In this document: in pieces, positions 38,706 to 47,889 of the stretch
Layout: the number at the start of each line of letters is the position of its first letter
Position numbering within the stretch: the first letter of the stretch is position 1
Source: Sphingobium vermicomposti
GTDB taxonomy: Bacteria > Pseudomonadota > Alphaproteobacteria > Sphingomonadales > Sphingomonadaceae
Direction of reading: 5' to 3'
Length of the DNA: 64,000 bases
Assembly: GCF_011762025.1 (NCBI RefSeq)
Contig: NZ_JAASQR010000003.1
Coordinates: 62,001 to 126,000 of the forward strand
Notes under the pieces: generated by a model
Seen by the model: the letters and a program-made list of their open reading frames with translations, nothing else
What the model was told of the DNA's origin: nothing
Databases searched by the model: none
Program-made: the position numbers and the translations under genes

Positions 38706-38722
38706 AAATTTTTCCGCTCGAT

Positions 38723-39733
38723 TTACAGCAGGCCCGCCACGACACCGGTGGTGTCGATCATGCGGTTCGAAAAGCCCCATTCATTGTCGTACCAGCTGAG
38801 TACGCGAACCAGATTACCATCGATGACAGCCGTTTCCAGGCTATCGACCGTGGAGCTGCGCGCATCGCCATTATAGTCGATCGACACCAGCGGCTCGTCC
38901 GAATAGCCGAGCACGCCCTTGAGCGGACCTGCTTCCGAAGCAGCCTTCAGCAGCTGATTGACCTCTTCCTTGGTCGTCGCGCGCTTGGCGATGAACTTGA
39001 GGTCGACAACCGAGACGTTCGGCGTCGGCACGCGCACCGACGATCCGTCCAGCTTGCCCTTCAGCTCGGGCAGAACCTCGCCCACGGCGCGCGCGGCGCC
39101 GGTGGTGGTCGGGATCATCGACAGTGCAGCAGCGCGCGCGCGGCGCATATCGCTGTGCAGCTGATCCAGCGTGTTCTGATCGTTGGTGTAGCTGTGGATC
39201 GTCGTCATGAAGCCCTTTTCGATGCCGATGGCGTCGTGCAGGACCTTGGCGAGCGGGGCCAGGCAGTTGGTGGTGCAGCTGGCGTTCGAAATCACGACAT
39301 CGTCGGCGGTCAGCGCTTCATGGTTGACGCCGAACACGATGGTCTTGTCGACGCCCGTTGCAGGAGCCGAGATGACAACGCGCTTGGCGCCCGCGGTCAG
39401 ATGCGCGCTCGCCTTTTCCTTGCTGGCGAAAATGCCGGTGCATTCCAGCGCGATGTCGACGCCCTGCGCCGCGTGCGGCAGCTTGGCCGGATCACGCTCG
39501 GCGGTGACGGCAATGCGCTTGCCGTTGATGATCAACGCATCGCCATCGACGCTGACCTCGCCAGCCCAGTTGCCATGGACGCTGTCCCGCTTGAACAGCA
39601 GGGCGTTCGACTTTGCGTCACCCAGGTCGTTGATGCTGACCAGTTCCAGGTCATGGTCGGTGCGCGACAAGATTGCGCGCGCCACCAGGCGGCCGATACG
39701 TCCAAAACCGTTAATTGCTACCTTCGTTGCCAC
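38723..39733 (-). CDS. gap: Glyceraldehyde-3-phosphate dehydrogenase (type I)
   Basis: 336 residues. Oxidises glyceraldehyde 3-phosphate with NAD(P). The Rossmann start is [19 protein letters not shown] and the catalytic Cys is in [17 protein letters not shown]; the closing segment [15 protein letters not shown] is standard. It follows tkt by 29 bases on the same strand. Confidence 0.97.
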   Translation of the reverse strand: MATKVAINGFGRIGRLVARAILSRTDHDLELVSINDLGDAKSNALLFKRDSVHGNWAGEVSVDGDALIINGKRIAVTAERDPAKLPHAAQGVDIALECTGIFASKEKASAHLTAGAKRVVISAPATGVDKTIVFGVNHEALTADDVVISNASCTTNCLAPLAKVLHDAIGIEKGFMTTIHSYTNDQNTLDQLHSDMRRARAAALSMIPTTTGAARAVGEVLPELKGKLDGSSVRVPTPNVSVVDLKFIAKRATTKEEVNQLLKAASEAGPLKGVLGYSDEPLVSIDYNGDARSSTVDSLETAVIDGNLVRVLSWYDNEWGFSNRMIDTTGVVAGLL

Positions 39734-39762
39734 TGCACTAGCCTCCTGATTGGTAGTTGTTC

Positions 39763-41730
39763 TTAATGATCGAGCGCGGCCGCAACCTGCGGCGCGATCT
39801 TTGCGGCGGTCAGGCCGAAATGGTCGTAAAGCACTTCCGCCGGAGCCGAAGCGCCGAATGTGTCGATGCCGAAACGCAAGCCCGCAATGCCGACATAGCG
39901 TTCCCAGCCAAAGGTTGTCCCTGCCTCAATCGACACGCGCAGGACATGGTGCGGAAGGAGATCATCCTTATACGCCTGCGGCTGCGCGTCGAAATGCGCC
40001 CAGCTTGGCATGGACACGACGTCCGCACCGATGCCCTGTGCTTCGAGCAGGTCGGCGGTTGCAACGGCGATCTCGACCTCGGAACCGGTCGCGATCAGCA
40101 CGACCTTGCGATCGCCCTTTGCCGCGCGGAGGCGATATGCGCCCTTCGCGGATAGATTCTCGCTCTTTTCCGTCCGCAACTGCGGCAGGTTCTGGCGGGT
40201 CAGCGCCAATACCGACGGGCCGTCCTGATCCTTGAGCGCCAGTTCCCAGCATTCCGCCGTCTCGACAATGTCCGCCGGGCGATAGACGTCCAGATTGGGG
40301 ATCATGCGCAGCGACATGACATGCTCGATCGGCTGGTGGGTCGGACCATCCTCGCCCAAACCAATGGAGTCATGCGTCAGCACATGGATGACGCGCTGCT
40401 GCTGAAGCGCGGCCAGACGGATGCCGCCGCGCATATAATCGGAAAAGACCAGGAAGGTGCCGCCATAGGGGATGACGCCGCCATGCAGCGCCATGCCATT
40501 CATCGCGCAGGCCATGCCAAACTCGCGAATGCCATAATAGACATAGCGGCCGGAATAATCGTCTTTGGTGAGCGGCCCGGTGCTCTTGGTCTTGGTATTG
40601 TTCGACCCGGTCAGGTCCGCCGAACCGCCCAGCGTTTCAGGCAGCAGATCGTTGATCGCGCCCAGCGCCAGTTCGCTTGCGCGACGCGTCGCGACCTTCT
40701 GCGGATTGGCGATCAGCGTATCGATATAGGCGTCGAGCGAGAAGTCGGCGGGCAACTCGCCAGCCATGCGACGCTCGAACTCAGCCTTCTGGCCGTTGCC
40801 CGCCAAACGACCTTCCCAAGCAGTGCGCACCTCGGCGCCCTGCGAACCGACGCGGCGCCACTCAGCGGCGACATCCTCGGGAAGAACGAAAGGCTCGGAC
40901 GTCCAACCCAGGAACTCGCGGGCCGCCGCGACTTCCTCGACGCCCAGCGCAGAACCATGGACGCCCGAAGTGCCCGCCTTGTTCGGCGCGCCATAGCCGA
41001 TCTTGGTGGCGCATGCGACCAGCGACGGGCGCGGATCGGCCAGCGCTTCATCAATGGCGCGGCGCACATCGGCGACGTCATGGCCGTCGCACGATACGAC
41101 ATGCCAGCCGGTCGCGACATAGCGCGCGCGCACATCTTCGCTGCTCGACAGGTCGACAGCGCCGTCGATGGTGATCTTGTTATCGTCCCACAGGACGATC
41201 AGGCGGCCAAGGTTCAGGTGGCCGGCCAGGCCAATCGCCTCATGATTGATGCCTTCCATCAGGCATCCGTCACCCGCGATCACCCAGGTGCGGTGATCGA
41301 CGAGGTCGTCGCCGAACTGCGCATTAAGGTGCCGTTCGGCAATCGCCATGCCGACGGCAGTGGCAAGACCCGAACCCAGCGGACCAGTGGTCGCTTCGAC
41401 GCCAGCCAGCTCGAAATTCTCAGGATGTCCGGCGCAGGGGCTATTCAATTGACGGAAGTTGCGGATATCCTCCATCGTCGGACGCGCATAGCCGGTCAGG
41501 TGCAGCAGCGAGTAGATCAACATCGACCCGTGACCGGCGGACAGCACGAAACGGTCGCGGTCGGCCCATTTGGGCTGGGTCGGATCGAACTTGATATAAT
41601 CCTTGAACAATACCGTCGCGACGTCCGCCATGCCCATCGGCATGCCCGGATGGCCGCTGTTCGCCGCCTGCACTGCGTCCATGGAGAGCGCCCGGATGGC
41701 GCTGGCGAGCGACTTTTCGGATACGGTCAT
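39763..41730 (-). CDS. tkt: Transketolase
   Basis: 655 residues. Thiamine-diphosphate enzyme of the pentose phosphate pathway. Substrate-channel histidines sit in [12 protein letters not shown] and [16 protein letters not shown]. The cofactor motif is [22 protein letters not shown] to [11 protein letters not shown]. The C-terminal half has the pyrimidine domain with [12 protein letters not shown]. Head of the tkt-gap-pgk-fba run, so the lower carbon-shuffling enzymes are probably co-regulated. Confidence 0.97.
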   Translation of the reverse strand: MTVSEKSLASAIRALSMDAVQAANSGHPGMPMGMADVATVLFKDYIKFDPTQPKWADRDRFVLSAGHGSMLIYSLLHLTGYARPTMEDIRNFRQLNSPCAGHPENFELAGVEATTGPLGSGLATAVGMAIAERHLNAQFGDDLVDHRTWVIAGDGCLMEGINHEAIGLAGHLNLGRLIVLWDDNKITIDGAVDLSSSEDVRARYVATGWHVVSCDGHDVADVRRAIDEALADPRPSLVACATKIGYGAPNKAGTSGVHGSALGVEEVAAAREFLGWTSEPFVLPEDVAAEWRRVGSQGAEVRTAWEGRLAGNGQKAEFERRMAGELPADFSLDAYIDTLIANPQKVATRRASELALGAINDLLPETLGGSADLTGSNNTKTKSTGPLTKDDYSGRYVYYGIREFGMACAMNGMALHGGVIPYGGTFLVFSDYMRGGIRLAALQQQRVIHVLTHDSIGLGEDGPTHQPIEHVMSLRMIPNLDVYRPADIVETAECWELALKDQDGPSVLALTRQNLPQLRTEKSENLSAKGAYRLRAAKGDRKVVLIATGSEVEIAVATADLLEAQGIGADVVSMPSWAHFDAQPQAYKDDLLPHHVLRVSIEAGTTFGWERYVGIAGLRFGIDTFGASAPAEVLYDHFGLTAAKIAPQVAAALDH

Positions 41731-41904
41731 CTAGGCTGGCTTCTTTCTTGGCTTGGCTCACGGCCCCCTGCTGAGCCGGCGAATCGAAATCGCGTCCCCT
41801 TTGTCGCCTCACGCACGAGGCGTCAACCGCAGCAGGGCGCAACGCCGCCGACGGCAGCCCAATCACCGCTTTTGCGCGGCGAAAACTTTGTCTATGCGTA
41901 GGAC

Positions 41905-42099
41905 ATGGCAAGCAACGGCATGATGCAGGCGATCGGCGCGCTGGAGCGCGCAGTAAGCAAGCTGGAACAGCAGGTGGACGGATTCAAACGGGCGACACCC
42001 GCCCCCCCTTCCACCGGCGTGGATGCAGCGGCCGCGCGAGAAGCGCTCCGTTCACTCGACGAACTGATCGCCCAGATCAAGGGGCAGGCCAATGGCTGA
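41905..42099 (+). CDS. ZauP-like small coiled-coil protein upstream of zapA
   Basis: 64 residues; one N-terminal coiled coil (GALERAVSKLEQQVDGF), a Pro-rich break, and a second helix (AREALRSLDELIAQIKGQ). Caulobacter ZauP is a small coiled-coil partner encoded directly upstream of zapA that helps focus the Z-ring, and the position, size and layout here match. Its stop overlaps the zapA start by 8 bases. The short length makes sequence homology hard to judge by eye. Confidence 0.65.
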   Translation: MASNGMMQAIGALERAVSKLEQQVDGFKRATPAPPSTGVDAAAAREALRSLDELIAQIKGQANG

Positions 42100-42427
42100 A
42101 ACATCTCTCCACATTGCCGGGCGTCATTATACGGTGCGTTGCCGTGATGGCGAAGAAGCGCATCTCGCCCACCTTGCCGACCTGATCGAGCGCAAGGCCC
42201 GGCTGGCCCAGCAGAACACGCCCGGCCTTACCGAAGTGCGCACCTTGCTGTTCGCCGCGCTGTTCATGGCAGACGAGCTGAACGAACTGGAACGAGAGGC
42301 GGTCGGGCGGCAGCAGCAACTGGCGCTGGATAATGAGGACGAATCGGCCACCCGCGCCATCGAGGCACTGGCCGCGCGCATAGAAAAGCTGAGCGACAGA
42401 CTTGCCGCGCCTGCGCCCGACGCCTAG
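42092..42427 (+). CDS. zapA: Cell division protein ZapA
   Basis: 111 residues. Binds and bundles FtsZ filaments. The N-terminal segment LHIAGRHYTVRCRDGEEAHLAHLADLI is the ZapA globular head, where the DGEE-x-HL pattern is characteristic, and the C-terminal half is a coiled coil (LNELEREAVGRQQQ). Overlaps the ZauP-like gene and precedes 6S RNA, an order widely shared by proteobacteria. Confidence 0.92.
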   Translation: MAETSLHIAGRHYTVRCRDGEEAHLAHLADLIERKARLAQQNTPGLTEVRTLLFAALFMADELNELEREAVGRQQQLALDNEDESATRAIEALAARIEKLSDRLAAPAPDA

Positions 42428-42439
42428 ATAGAGAGTGAC

Positions 42440-42592
42440 GGGCACTGCCTGGTACGAGCTTTAGCGAACATCCCTGAGGCGATAATCACATCCACGGGGG
42501 CTGTCCCTGGGCGGGCTCTGGCCCGATCTACATGGTCCCCACCTGACGTTGAGGCGTCAGAGGATATTCCAGCAAACGGCCAAGGCGGTCCC
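42440..42592 (+). ncRNA. ssrS: 6S RNA
   Basis: The 153-base stretch between zapA and the 5-formyl-THF cyclo-ligase gene can close with terminal arms GGGCACTGCCTGG and CCAAGGCGGTCCC. Internal arms ATCCCTGAGGC and the GAGGCGTCAGAGGATATTCC side flank a bulge, and a hairpin ACGGGGGCTGTCCC...GCGGGCTCTGGCCCG lies at the top. Size, mimicry of an open promoter and the zapA-6S-ygfA order fit 6S RNA, which binds the main-sigma RNA polymerase in stationary phase. End positions are estimated from pairing. Confidence 0.8.
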
Positions 42593-42635
42593 GTCACCCT
42601 TTCCCCGCCTTCGCGCTCAGGCTAGAGGGCGCTGC

Positions 42636-43214
42636 ATGAGCGACGATCCCGACAAGACTGCCCTGCGCGCCATCGCCCGCGAACGCCGCCGCGCCTTCGT
42701 TCAGTCGATCGATCCGCTGGCGCACCGACTGGCGTTCAAGGCGATCCCATCCCCCCTTGCCCGCCGCCTGACGGAAGCACAGACCGTCGCCCTCTATATG
42801 GGCCTTGATGACGAAGCCCCGGCCCAGCGCTTCGCCGCACCGCTACAGGCGATGGGCAAGGTCATCGCCCTGCCCCGCGTCATAGATCGGCTTGGCACCA
42901 TGGATTTTCTCGCCTGGCTGCCCGAAGATCGGCTTTTGCCCGGCCTCTACGGCACCCATCACCCTGAACCGAGCGGCCCGCCCGTCGCGCCGGACGTCAT
43001 CATCGCGCCCCTGCTTGGCTTTGACCGAACGATGAACCGGCTGGGTCAGGGCGGTGGCTATTATGATCGCGCCTTTGCCCGCTTTCCCGACGCGCTACGG
43101 GTCGGCCTTGCCTGGTCGGTGCAGGAACATGACGTGCTGCCTGCCGATCCTTGGGACCTGCCGCTGGACATCATCCTGACCGAAGTTGAATTGATCGAAG
43201 GACCCGACGCGTGA
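42636..43214 (+). CDS. 5-formyltetrahydrofolate cyclo-ligase
   Basis: 192 residues. Converts 5-formyl-THF to 5,10-methenyl-THF with ATP. N-terminal RAIARERRRAF and the conserved C-terminal ATP motif GFDRTMNRLGQGGGYYDRAF are intact. ATG 42636 (MSDDPDK) follows AGAGGGC; the longer open frame starts inside the 6S RNA and is not real. Stop overlaps the next gene. Confidence 0.93.
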   Translation: MSDDPDKTALRAIARERRRAFVQSIDPLAHRLAFKAIPSPLARRLTEAQTVALYMGLDDEAPAQRFAAPLQAMGKVIALPRVIDRLGTMDFLAWLPEDRLLPGLYGTHHPEPSGPPVAPDVIIAPLLGFDRTMNRLGQGGGYYDRAFARFPDALRVGLAWSVQEHDVLPADPWDLPLDIILTEVELIEGPDA

Positions 43215-43450
43215 ACCGCCAGCCCGCCCCCTATCAACCCAGCTGGCGCAAGCCCGTGGGCACGTTCATCATCGTTGGGCTGATCGCGCTATGGGCGATC
43301 ATGATCGGCAGCCTGTCCAGCCTGATCGGTGGCCTGCCGATGTTGGCGCAGGTGCCCGTCTATATCTTTCTGGGGGTGATCTGGCTCTGGATCCTGCCTT
43401 TGAAGCGCCTGTTGGCTTGGATGGAAACCGGGCGCTGGCGCAAGCGCTGA
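43211..43450 (+). CDS. DUF2842 family small membrane protein
   Basis: 79 residues with two membrane helices (about 17-38 and 45-63) and a basic C-terminus (LLAWMETGRWRKR). Matches DUF2842, an alphaproteobacterial family of unknown role. GTG start overlaps the folate enzyme stop (GTGA). Confidence 0.82.
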   Translation: MNRQPAPYQPSWRKPVGTFIIVGLIALWAIMIGSLSSLIGGLPMLAQVPVYIFLGVIWLWILPLKRLLAWMETGRWRKR

Positions 43451-43509
43451 CCGCCCGCGTTTCGGCATCTTAGCGCAGGCTGGGATCTCATGCGTGAAGG
43501 CACGGCATA

Positions 43510-43546
43510 GCCCAGCAAGATGCCAGCCTTCGCTGACATGACAAAA
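43510..43546. repeat. Partial copy of the ATGCCAGC hairpin repeat
   Basis: GATGCCAGCCTTCGCTGACATGAC is a near copy, inverted, of the hairpin at 6114-6133, with one arm base changed. It sits between the DUF2842 gene and tRNA-Asp. Confidence 0.5.
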
Positions 43547-43600
43547 CCATAAATCTAGGGAAATTTCGGCCTCTAGGGCCTATCCACTCCATCAAAAGAG

Positions 43601-43677
<77 letters not shown>

Positions 43678-43718
43678 GTTCGGTGTGGGCGGGCATCTAT
43701 GCGGGTGCGCCGGACCTG

Positions 43719-44873
43719 TCAACCGGCTCTTTCGCCACTTTCTTGCGTTTCGTCATTTTCTCTGGCCGGAGGGACCGTCAACGTCCCACGTTCAAACAGG
43801 AAACCGGCGATATCCGGCATGCCAGCAGCCGACACCACCGTCTGGATGATGATCAGCAAAGGCACCCCCAGCAGCGCGCCGGGCGTTCCCCACACCCATC
43901 CCCAAAAGGTCAGCGCCACCAGAATCAACAGCGGGTTCATGGTCAGCCGCCGCCCCAGCACGGTGGGCGTGATCGCATTGGCCTCTATCAGGTGAAAGCC
44001 GACCTGGATCGCCGCGGGCAGCAGCGCCATCCAGACATCGTCGAACACCATCAGGCCACCCAGGCCCAGCAGCACTGCAGCCAGCATCGGCCCGAAATAG
44101 GGAATGAAGTTCAGCATCGCGACGATCCCGCCCCACATCAGCGGAGACGGCATGCCGATCAGCCACAAGGCTATCGCGACAGAAAGGCCAAGACACAGGT
44201 TGATCACCGCGATGGTCAGCACATAGGCGGATGTCGCATCGACCACATTCTGGATGACCCGTGCGACCGCCAGAGCGCCGTCGAAACTGCCCCGGCTGTT
44301 GATCGTCCGCCGCCGCAGGCGCGTCCAGCCCGCCAGGAAGAAATAGATGATGAGCAGCGCGAAGACCATCTGGACGATGGCCGAGGGCGCGGAAGTCGCC
44401 GCGAACTGCAACAGGGACCGGGGAGCATCCACGGAAACGGGGCTGGCCTTAGCGCCGGGACCGCTCGCCAGCATCTGCACGGTGCCGTCGACGAAGCGCT
44501 GCATCTGCGAATAGAGGTCGATCAGGGGCGCAAGATTATTCTGAATCTTGGGCAGGCGTTCGGGAAGCAACCTGAACCAGTCCGCAGCCGGGACGACGAT
44601 CAGGACGATGGCCATGTTCGCCACCAGCAGGAAGGCGATGACTGCGATCAGCGCCGCCAGGGGCGATGGCACTTTGCGCCGTTCCATCCATTCAAGGAAA
44701 GGCACCAGCGCAATGGCGATCACCAGCGCGGCGGCGAGTGGCAGGAAGAATTCCGCCCCTTCGCGCAAGGCAAAGGGCAGCGCCAGGATAAGGCCGATGC
44801 CAGCAGTCAGCGCGATCGAAGCGAGCAGGCGGTCGCGCCGCCGACTAATCTCATGCTGTTCATGGGGTGTCAC
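43719..44873 (-). CDS. AI-2E family transporter (PerM-like permease)
   Basis: 384 residues with about eight membrane helices. The segments IPYFGPMLAAVLLGL and the C-terminal LLGVPLLIIIQTVV, plus VLGRRLTMNPLLILVALTFWGWVWG in parts, are signatures of the AI-2E/PerM exporter family, whose substrates are varied and mostly unknown. Soluble loop near 105-150. Divergent from the following hypothetical gene. Confidence 0.87.
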   Translation of the reverse strand: MTPHEQHEISRRRDRLLASIALTAGIGLILALPFALREGAEFFLPLAAALVIAIALVPFLEWMERRKVPSPLAALIAVIAFLLVANMAIVLIVVPAADWFRLLPERLPKIQNNLAPLIDLYSQMQRFVDGTVQMLASGPGAKASPVSVDAPRSLLQFAATSAPSAIVQMVFALLIIYFFLAGWTRLRRRTINSRGSFDGALAVARVIQNVVDATSAYVLTIAVINLCLGLSVAIALWLIGMPSPLMWGGIVAMLNFIPYFGPMLAAVLLGLGGLMVFDDVWMALLPAAIQVGFHLIEANAITPTVLGRRLTMNPLLILVALTFWGWVWGTPGALLGVPLLIIIQTVVSAAGMPDIAGFLFERGTLTVPPARENDETQESGERAG

Positions 44874-45107
44874 GTTCGATCAAATCCCTGCCCAGGAGCA
44901 ATGTCCGATCCGATGGCATCGGTGGCGCTGCTCTGTTTTTCTTTTGTTATCCGCATTTTCCAAGCCAGCAGATGATTCCATCTGCGCCCCAAAACCCCTT
45001 AGCTGTGTACCGCAAGCGCAGGCCCGTCAATTTCATGTTGCTGGACAGACATATATTCAACGCAGGATTAACCAAATCTTCGGCGATCTCCCCTAACGCT
45101 GGGCCAT

Positions 45108-45602
45108 ATGCAGAGCAGGATTTTCGGCATGATCAGGGGATGGGGGGCGTTCGCCTGTGCACTGGTGGCAGCAACGGTGCCTTCCGGGGCGATGGCGCGG
45201 CAAGACATCAGGCTGGAAACCCAGATGTTCGTGGAGCGGGTGCATATCGACATCAACGGACGGCCTCGCCGCGTTCTGGCCAGCGCCGATCGCATCGCGC
45301 CGGGCGACCAGCTGATCCTGGTCGTCAACTGGCGTAATGAGGGAAGCCAGCCTGTGCGCGGCCTGGCGGTGACCAACCCGATTCCGCGCGGCATGCGCCT
45401 GGCCGTGTCCGATCCCAATGTCGAAGTTTCCATCGATGGCGGACAAAGGTGGGGTCGGCTTCAGGACCAATGGCTGCCGACGCCGCTGGGCGGCACCCGC
45501 CGCGCTGTTCCGGCTGATATCACGCATGTACGCTGGATGATGCCCGACGACATTTCTCCCGGTGAAAGCGGTCGCCTGAGCTATCGCGCGACCGTGCGTT
45601 AA
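45108..45602 (+). CDS. Secreted hypothetical protein with a DUF11-like fold
   Basis: 164 residues, with signal peptide (GWGAFACALVAATVPSGAMA) and a beta-rich mature part. The segment GDQLILVVNWRNEGSQPVRGLAVTNPIP resembles DUF11/repeat domains of surface proteins. ATG at 45129 with AGGA upstream is an equally good start and gives a tidier signal peptide. Role unknown; likely periplasmic. Convergent with the E2 gene, overlapping by 4 bases. Confidence 0.6.
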   Translation: MQSRIFGMIRGWGAFACALVAATVPSGAMARQDIRLETQMFVERVHIDINGRPRRVLASADRIAPGDQLILVVNWRNEGSQPVRGLAVTNPIPRGMRLAVSDPNVEVSIDGGQRWGRLQDQWLPTPLGGTRRAVPADITHVRWMMPDDISPGESGRLSYRATVR

Positions 45603-46849
45603 TCGGCGAACAGTAGCACCGGGGATTCCAGCAGCTTCCTGACCGCCTGGACAAAGTTCGCCGCGTCCCAGCCGTCCACCACGCGATGATCGCAGCTGAT
45701 CGACAGGTTCATCAGCTTTGCCGCGACGATTTCCTTGCCCCGGAACACTGGTCGTTCGACGATGCGGTTTGGCCCGATGATCGCGACCTCCGGCCGATTG
45801 ATTACCGGCGTCGTCACCATCCCGCCCAGCGGCCCCAGCGATGTCAGGGTGAGCGTGGAGCCGGACAGTTCCTCCACCTTCGCCCGTCCGGCACGGGCGG
45901 CTTCGGCCAGGCGCGCAATCTCTGCCGCCAGCTGCCAGACGTTGCGGTCCTGCGCGTCGCGGATCACCGGCACCATCAATCCCGCATCGGTCTGCGCCGC
46001 AATGCCCATATGCACCGCGCCATGTCGCGTCACGACCCCTGCCTCATCATCATAGCGCGCGTTCAACATCGGGAAGTCGGGCAAGGACCGGCAAATCGCG
46101 ACGATCAGCAGCGGCAGCACCGTCAGTTTAGGGCGGTCGCCCCGGCTGGCGTTCAGTTGCTCACGCAGGCGCTCCAGTTCGGTAACGTCGATTTCCTCGA
46201 CATAGGTGAAATGCGGGATATGCCGTTTGGAGGCAGCCATATTTTCGGCGATGCGGCGGCGCAGGCCGATCACCTTGACCTGCTCGTCGGCACGTCGCGG
46301 CGATGACGCGCCCGCCGGTCGATAGCCCTGCCCCGCACCGTAGAGCAGGAATGTGTCGAGATCCGAATGGCGCACGCGGTCGCCCGCAGGTTTCACCTGG
46401 GAAAGGTCGACCCCCAAATCCTTCGCCCGCGCACGGACGGCGGGGGAGGCAAGGACATGGGGTGGCGGATCATCCGGGTCGGCTGACTTGGCAAGCTCTT
46501 GTCGGTCGTCCGGTTCACCCGCAGCCACGCTTTCAATCGATTGCTCGCCGGGCGTCTCGGCTTCGATGACCTCCTCTGGTGGAGGCGGCGCGACCGCTTC
46601 CCCCTCGCCCTCCGTCTCGATCTCCACCAGCATGGCGCCGATGGCGACCTGATCACCCACCTCACCGGCCAGCCGCAGGATGGTGCCGGTAACGGGGCTC
46701 TCCATCTCCACCGTCGCCTTGTCGGTCATCATGTCGGCGATCGGCTGATCCTCCTCGACGCGATCACCTGCCTGCACATGCCAGGTGACGATTTCGGCTG
46801 CGGAAATGCCTTCGCCTATGTCGGGCAGCTTGAACGTGAACAGGGCCAT
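45599..46849 (-). CDS. bkdB: Branched-chain 2-oxoacid dehydrogenase E2 (dihydrolipoamide acyltransferase)
   Basis: 416 residues. Order of parts: lipoyl domain (about 3-78, lipoylated Lys in MMTDKATVEMESP), Pro/Glu/Ala-rich linker, E1/E3-binding domain (ASPAVRARAKDLGVDLSQV), then the catalytic acyltransferase core with ISCDHRVVDGWDAANFVQ carrying the active His and Asp. One lipoyl domain is typical of branched-chain complexes. The frame runs to 46993, but ATG 46849 (MALFTFKLPDIGEG) is the family start. Confidence 0.92.
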   Translation of the reverse strand: MALFTFKLPDIGEGISAAEIVTWHVQAGDRVEEDQPIADMMTDKATVEMESPVTGTILRLAGEVGDQVAIGAMLVEIETEGEGEAVAPPPPEEVIEAETPGEQSIESVAAGEPDDRQELAKSADPDDPPPHVLASPAVRARAKDLGVDLSQVKPAGDRVRHSDLDTFLLYGAGQGYRPAGASSPRRADEQVKVIGLRRRIAENMAASKRHIPHFTYVEEIDVTELERLREQLNASRGDRPKLTVLPLLIVAICRSLPDFPMLNARYDDEAGVVTRHGAVHMGIAAQTDAGLMVPVIRDAQDRNVWQLAAEIARLAEAARAGRAKVEELSGSTLTLTSLGPLGGMVTTPVINRPEVAIIGPNRIVERPVFRGKEIVAAKLMNLSISCDHRVVDGWDAANFVQAVRKLLESPVLLFAD

Positions 46850-46857
46850 GTCGCGCC

Positions 46858-47889
46858 TCAATCCTTCATGATCTTGTCTATGGCTTTTGCAATGCGCACC
46901 GGGCCAGGGAAATAGGCCCATTCCAGACTGTGGGGATAGGGCGTGTCGAACCCCGTCACCCGCTCGACCGGCGCTTCCAGATGGTAGAAGCATCGTTCCT
47001 GCACCAGCGCGCTCAGTTCCGCGCCGAACCCGCTGGTCCGCGTCGCTTCATGTACGATCAGGCAGCGCCCGGTCTTCTTCACCGAACGCTCGATCGCCTC
47101 GATGTCGAGCGGCACCAATGTGCGCAGGTCGATAATCTCTGCATCCACGCCCATGTCGGCAACCGTGCTTTCGACCACATGCTCCATCGTGCCGTAGCAT
47201 AATATGGTGAGCGCTTCCCCCGGACGCACAATCCGCGCCTGACCCAGGGGCACGCGATAATGGCCGGTCGGCACCATTGCGCCGGGGTGGCCTGCCCACC
47301 CCTTGGCCGGGCGGTCATAATGGCCATCGAACGGGCCGTTATAGATGCGCTTGGGCTCGAAGAAGATGACGGGGTCATTATCCTCGATAGCGGAGATCAA
47401 CAGTCCCTTGGCATCATAGGGAGTGGATGGGATCACCGTCTTGATCCCCGACACATGGGTGAAGATGCCCTCCGGCGACTGGCTGTGCGTCTGTCCACCG
47501 AAAATGCCGCCGCCAAAGGGCGAACGCACGGTCATGGGCGAGGTGAACTCGCCCGCCGACCGATAGCGCAGCCGCGCAGCTTCACTCACCAACTGGTCGA
47601 GCGCGGGGTAGATATAATCGGCGAACTGGATTTCAGGCACGGGTCGCAGCCCATAGGCTCCCATGCCGATGGAGACGCCGATGATGCCGATTTCGGTGAT
47701 GGGCGTGTCGAACACGCGGTTCTTGCCATATTTTTCCTGCAACCCCGCCGTCGCGCGGAAGACGCCGCCGAAATAGCCGACATCCTCCCCCATCACGACG
47801 ACGTCGGGGTCCCGATCCATCATGACGTCCAGGGCGCTGTTGATCGCCTGGATCATGGTCATCTGCTGAATGTCGCTGTCCAGCTTCAC
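46858..47889 (-). CDS. bkdA2: Branched-chain 2-oxoacid dehydrogenase E1 beta
   Basis: 343 residues; binds thiamine diphosphate with E1 alpha and decarboxylates branched-chain 2-oxoacids. Family motifs: VVVMGEDVGYFGGVFRAT with the cofactor Glu, RVFDTPITEIGIIGVSIGM, and GGGIFGGQTHSQSPEGIFTH with the active histidine. Start overlaps the E1 alpha stop by 4 bases; ends 8 bases before E2. Confidence 0.93.
   Translation of the reverse strand: MKLDSDIQQMTMIQAINSALDVMMDRDPDVVVMGEDVGYFGGVFRATAGLQEKYGKNRVFDTPITEIGIIGVSIGMGAYGLRPVPEIQFADYIYPALDQLVSEAARLRYRSAGEFTSPMTVRSPFGGGIFGGQTHSQSPEGIFTHVSGIKTVIPSTPYDAKGLLISAIEDNDPVIFFEPKRIYNGPFDGHYDRPAKGWAGHPGAMVPTGHYRVPLGQARIVRPGEALTILCYGTMEHVVESTVADMGVDAEIIDLRTLVPLDIEAIERSVKKTGRCLIVHEATRTSGFGAELSALVQERCFYHLEAPVERVTGFDTPYPHSLEWAYFPGPVRIAKAIDKIMKD

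Noticed and set aside
38108-39766. 552-residue plus-strand frame over gap and pgk
   Set aside because: Antisense to two unmistakable glycolytic genes and spans the repeat between them.
42549-42635. Upstream extension of the 5-formyl-THF cyclo-ligase
   Set aside because: Lies inside the predicted 6S RNA, and homology begins only at MSDDPDK.
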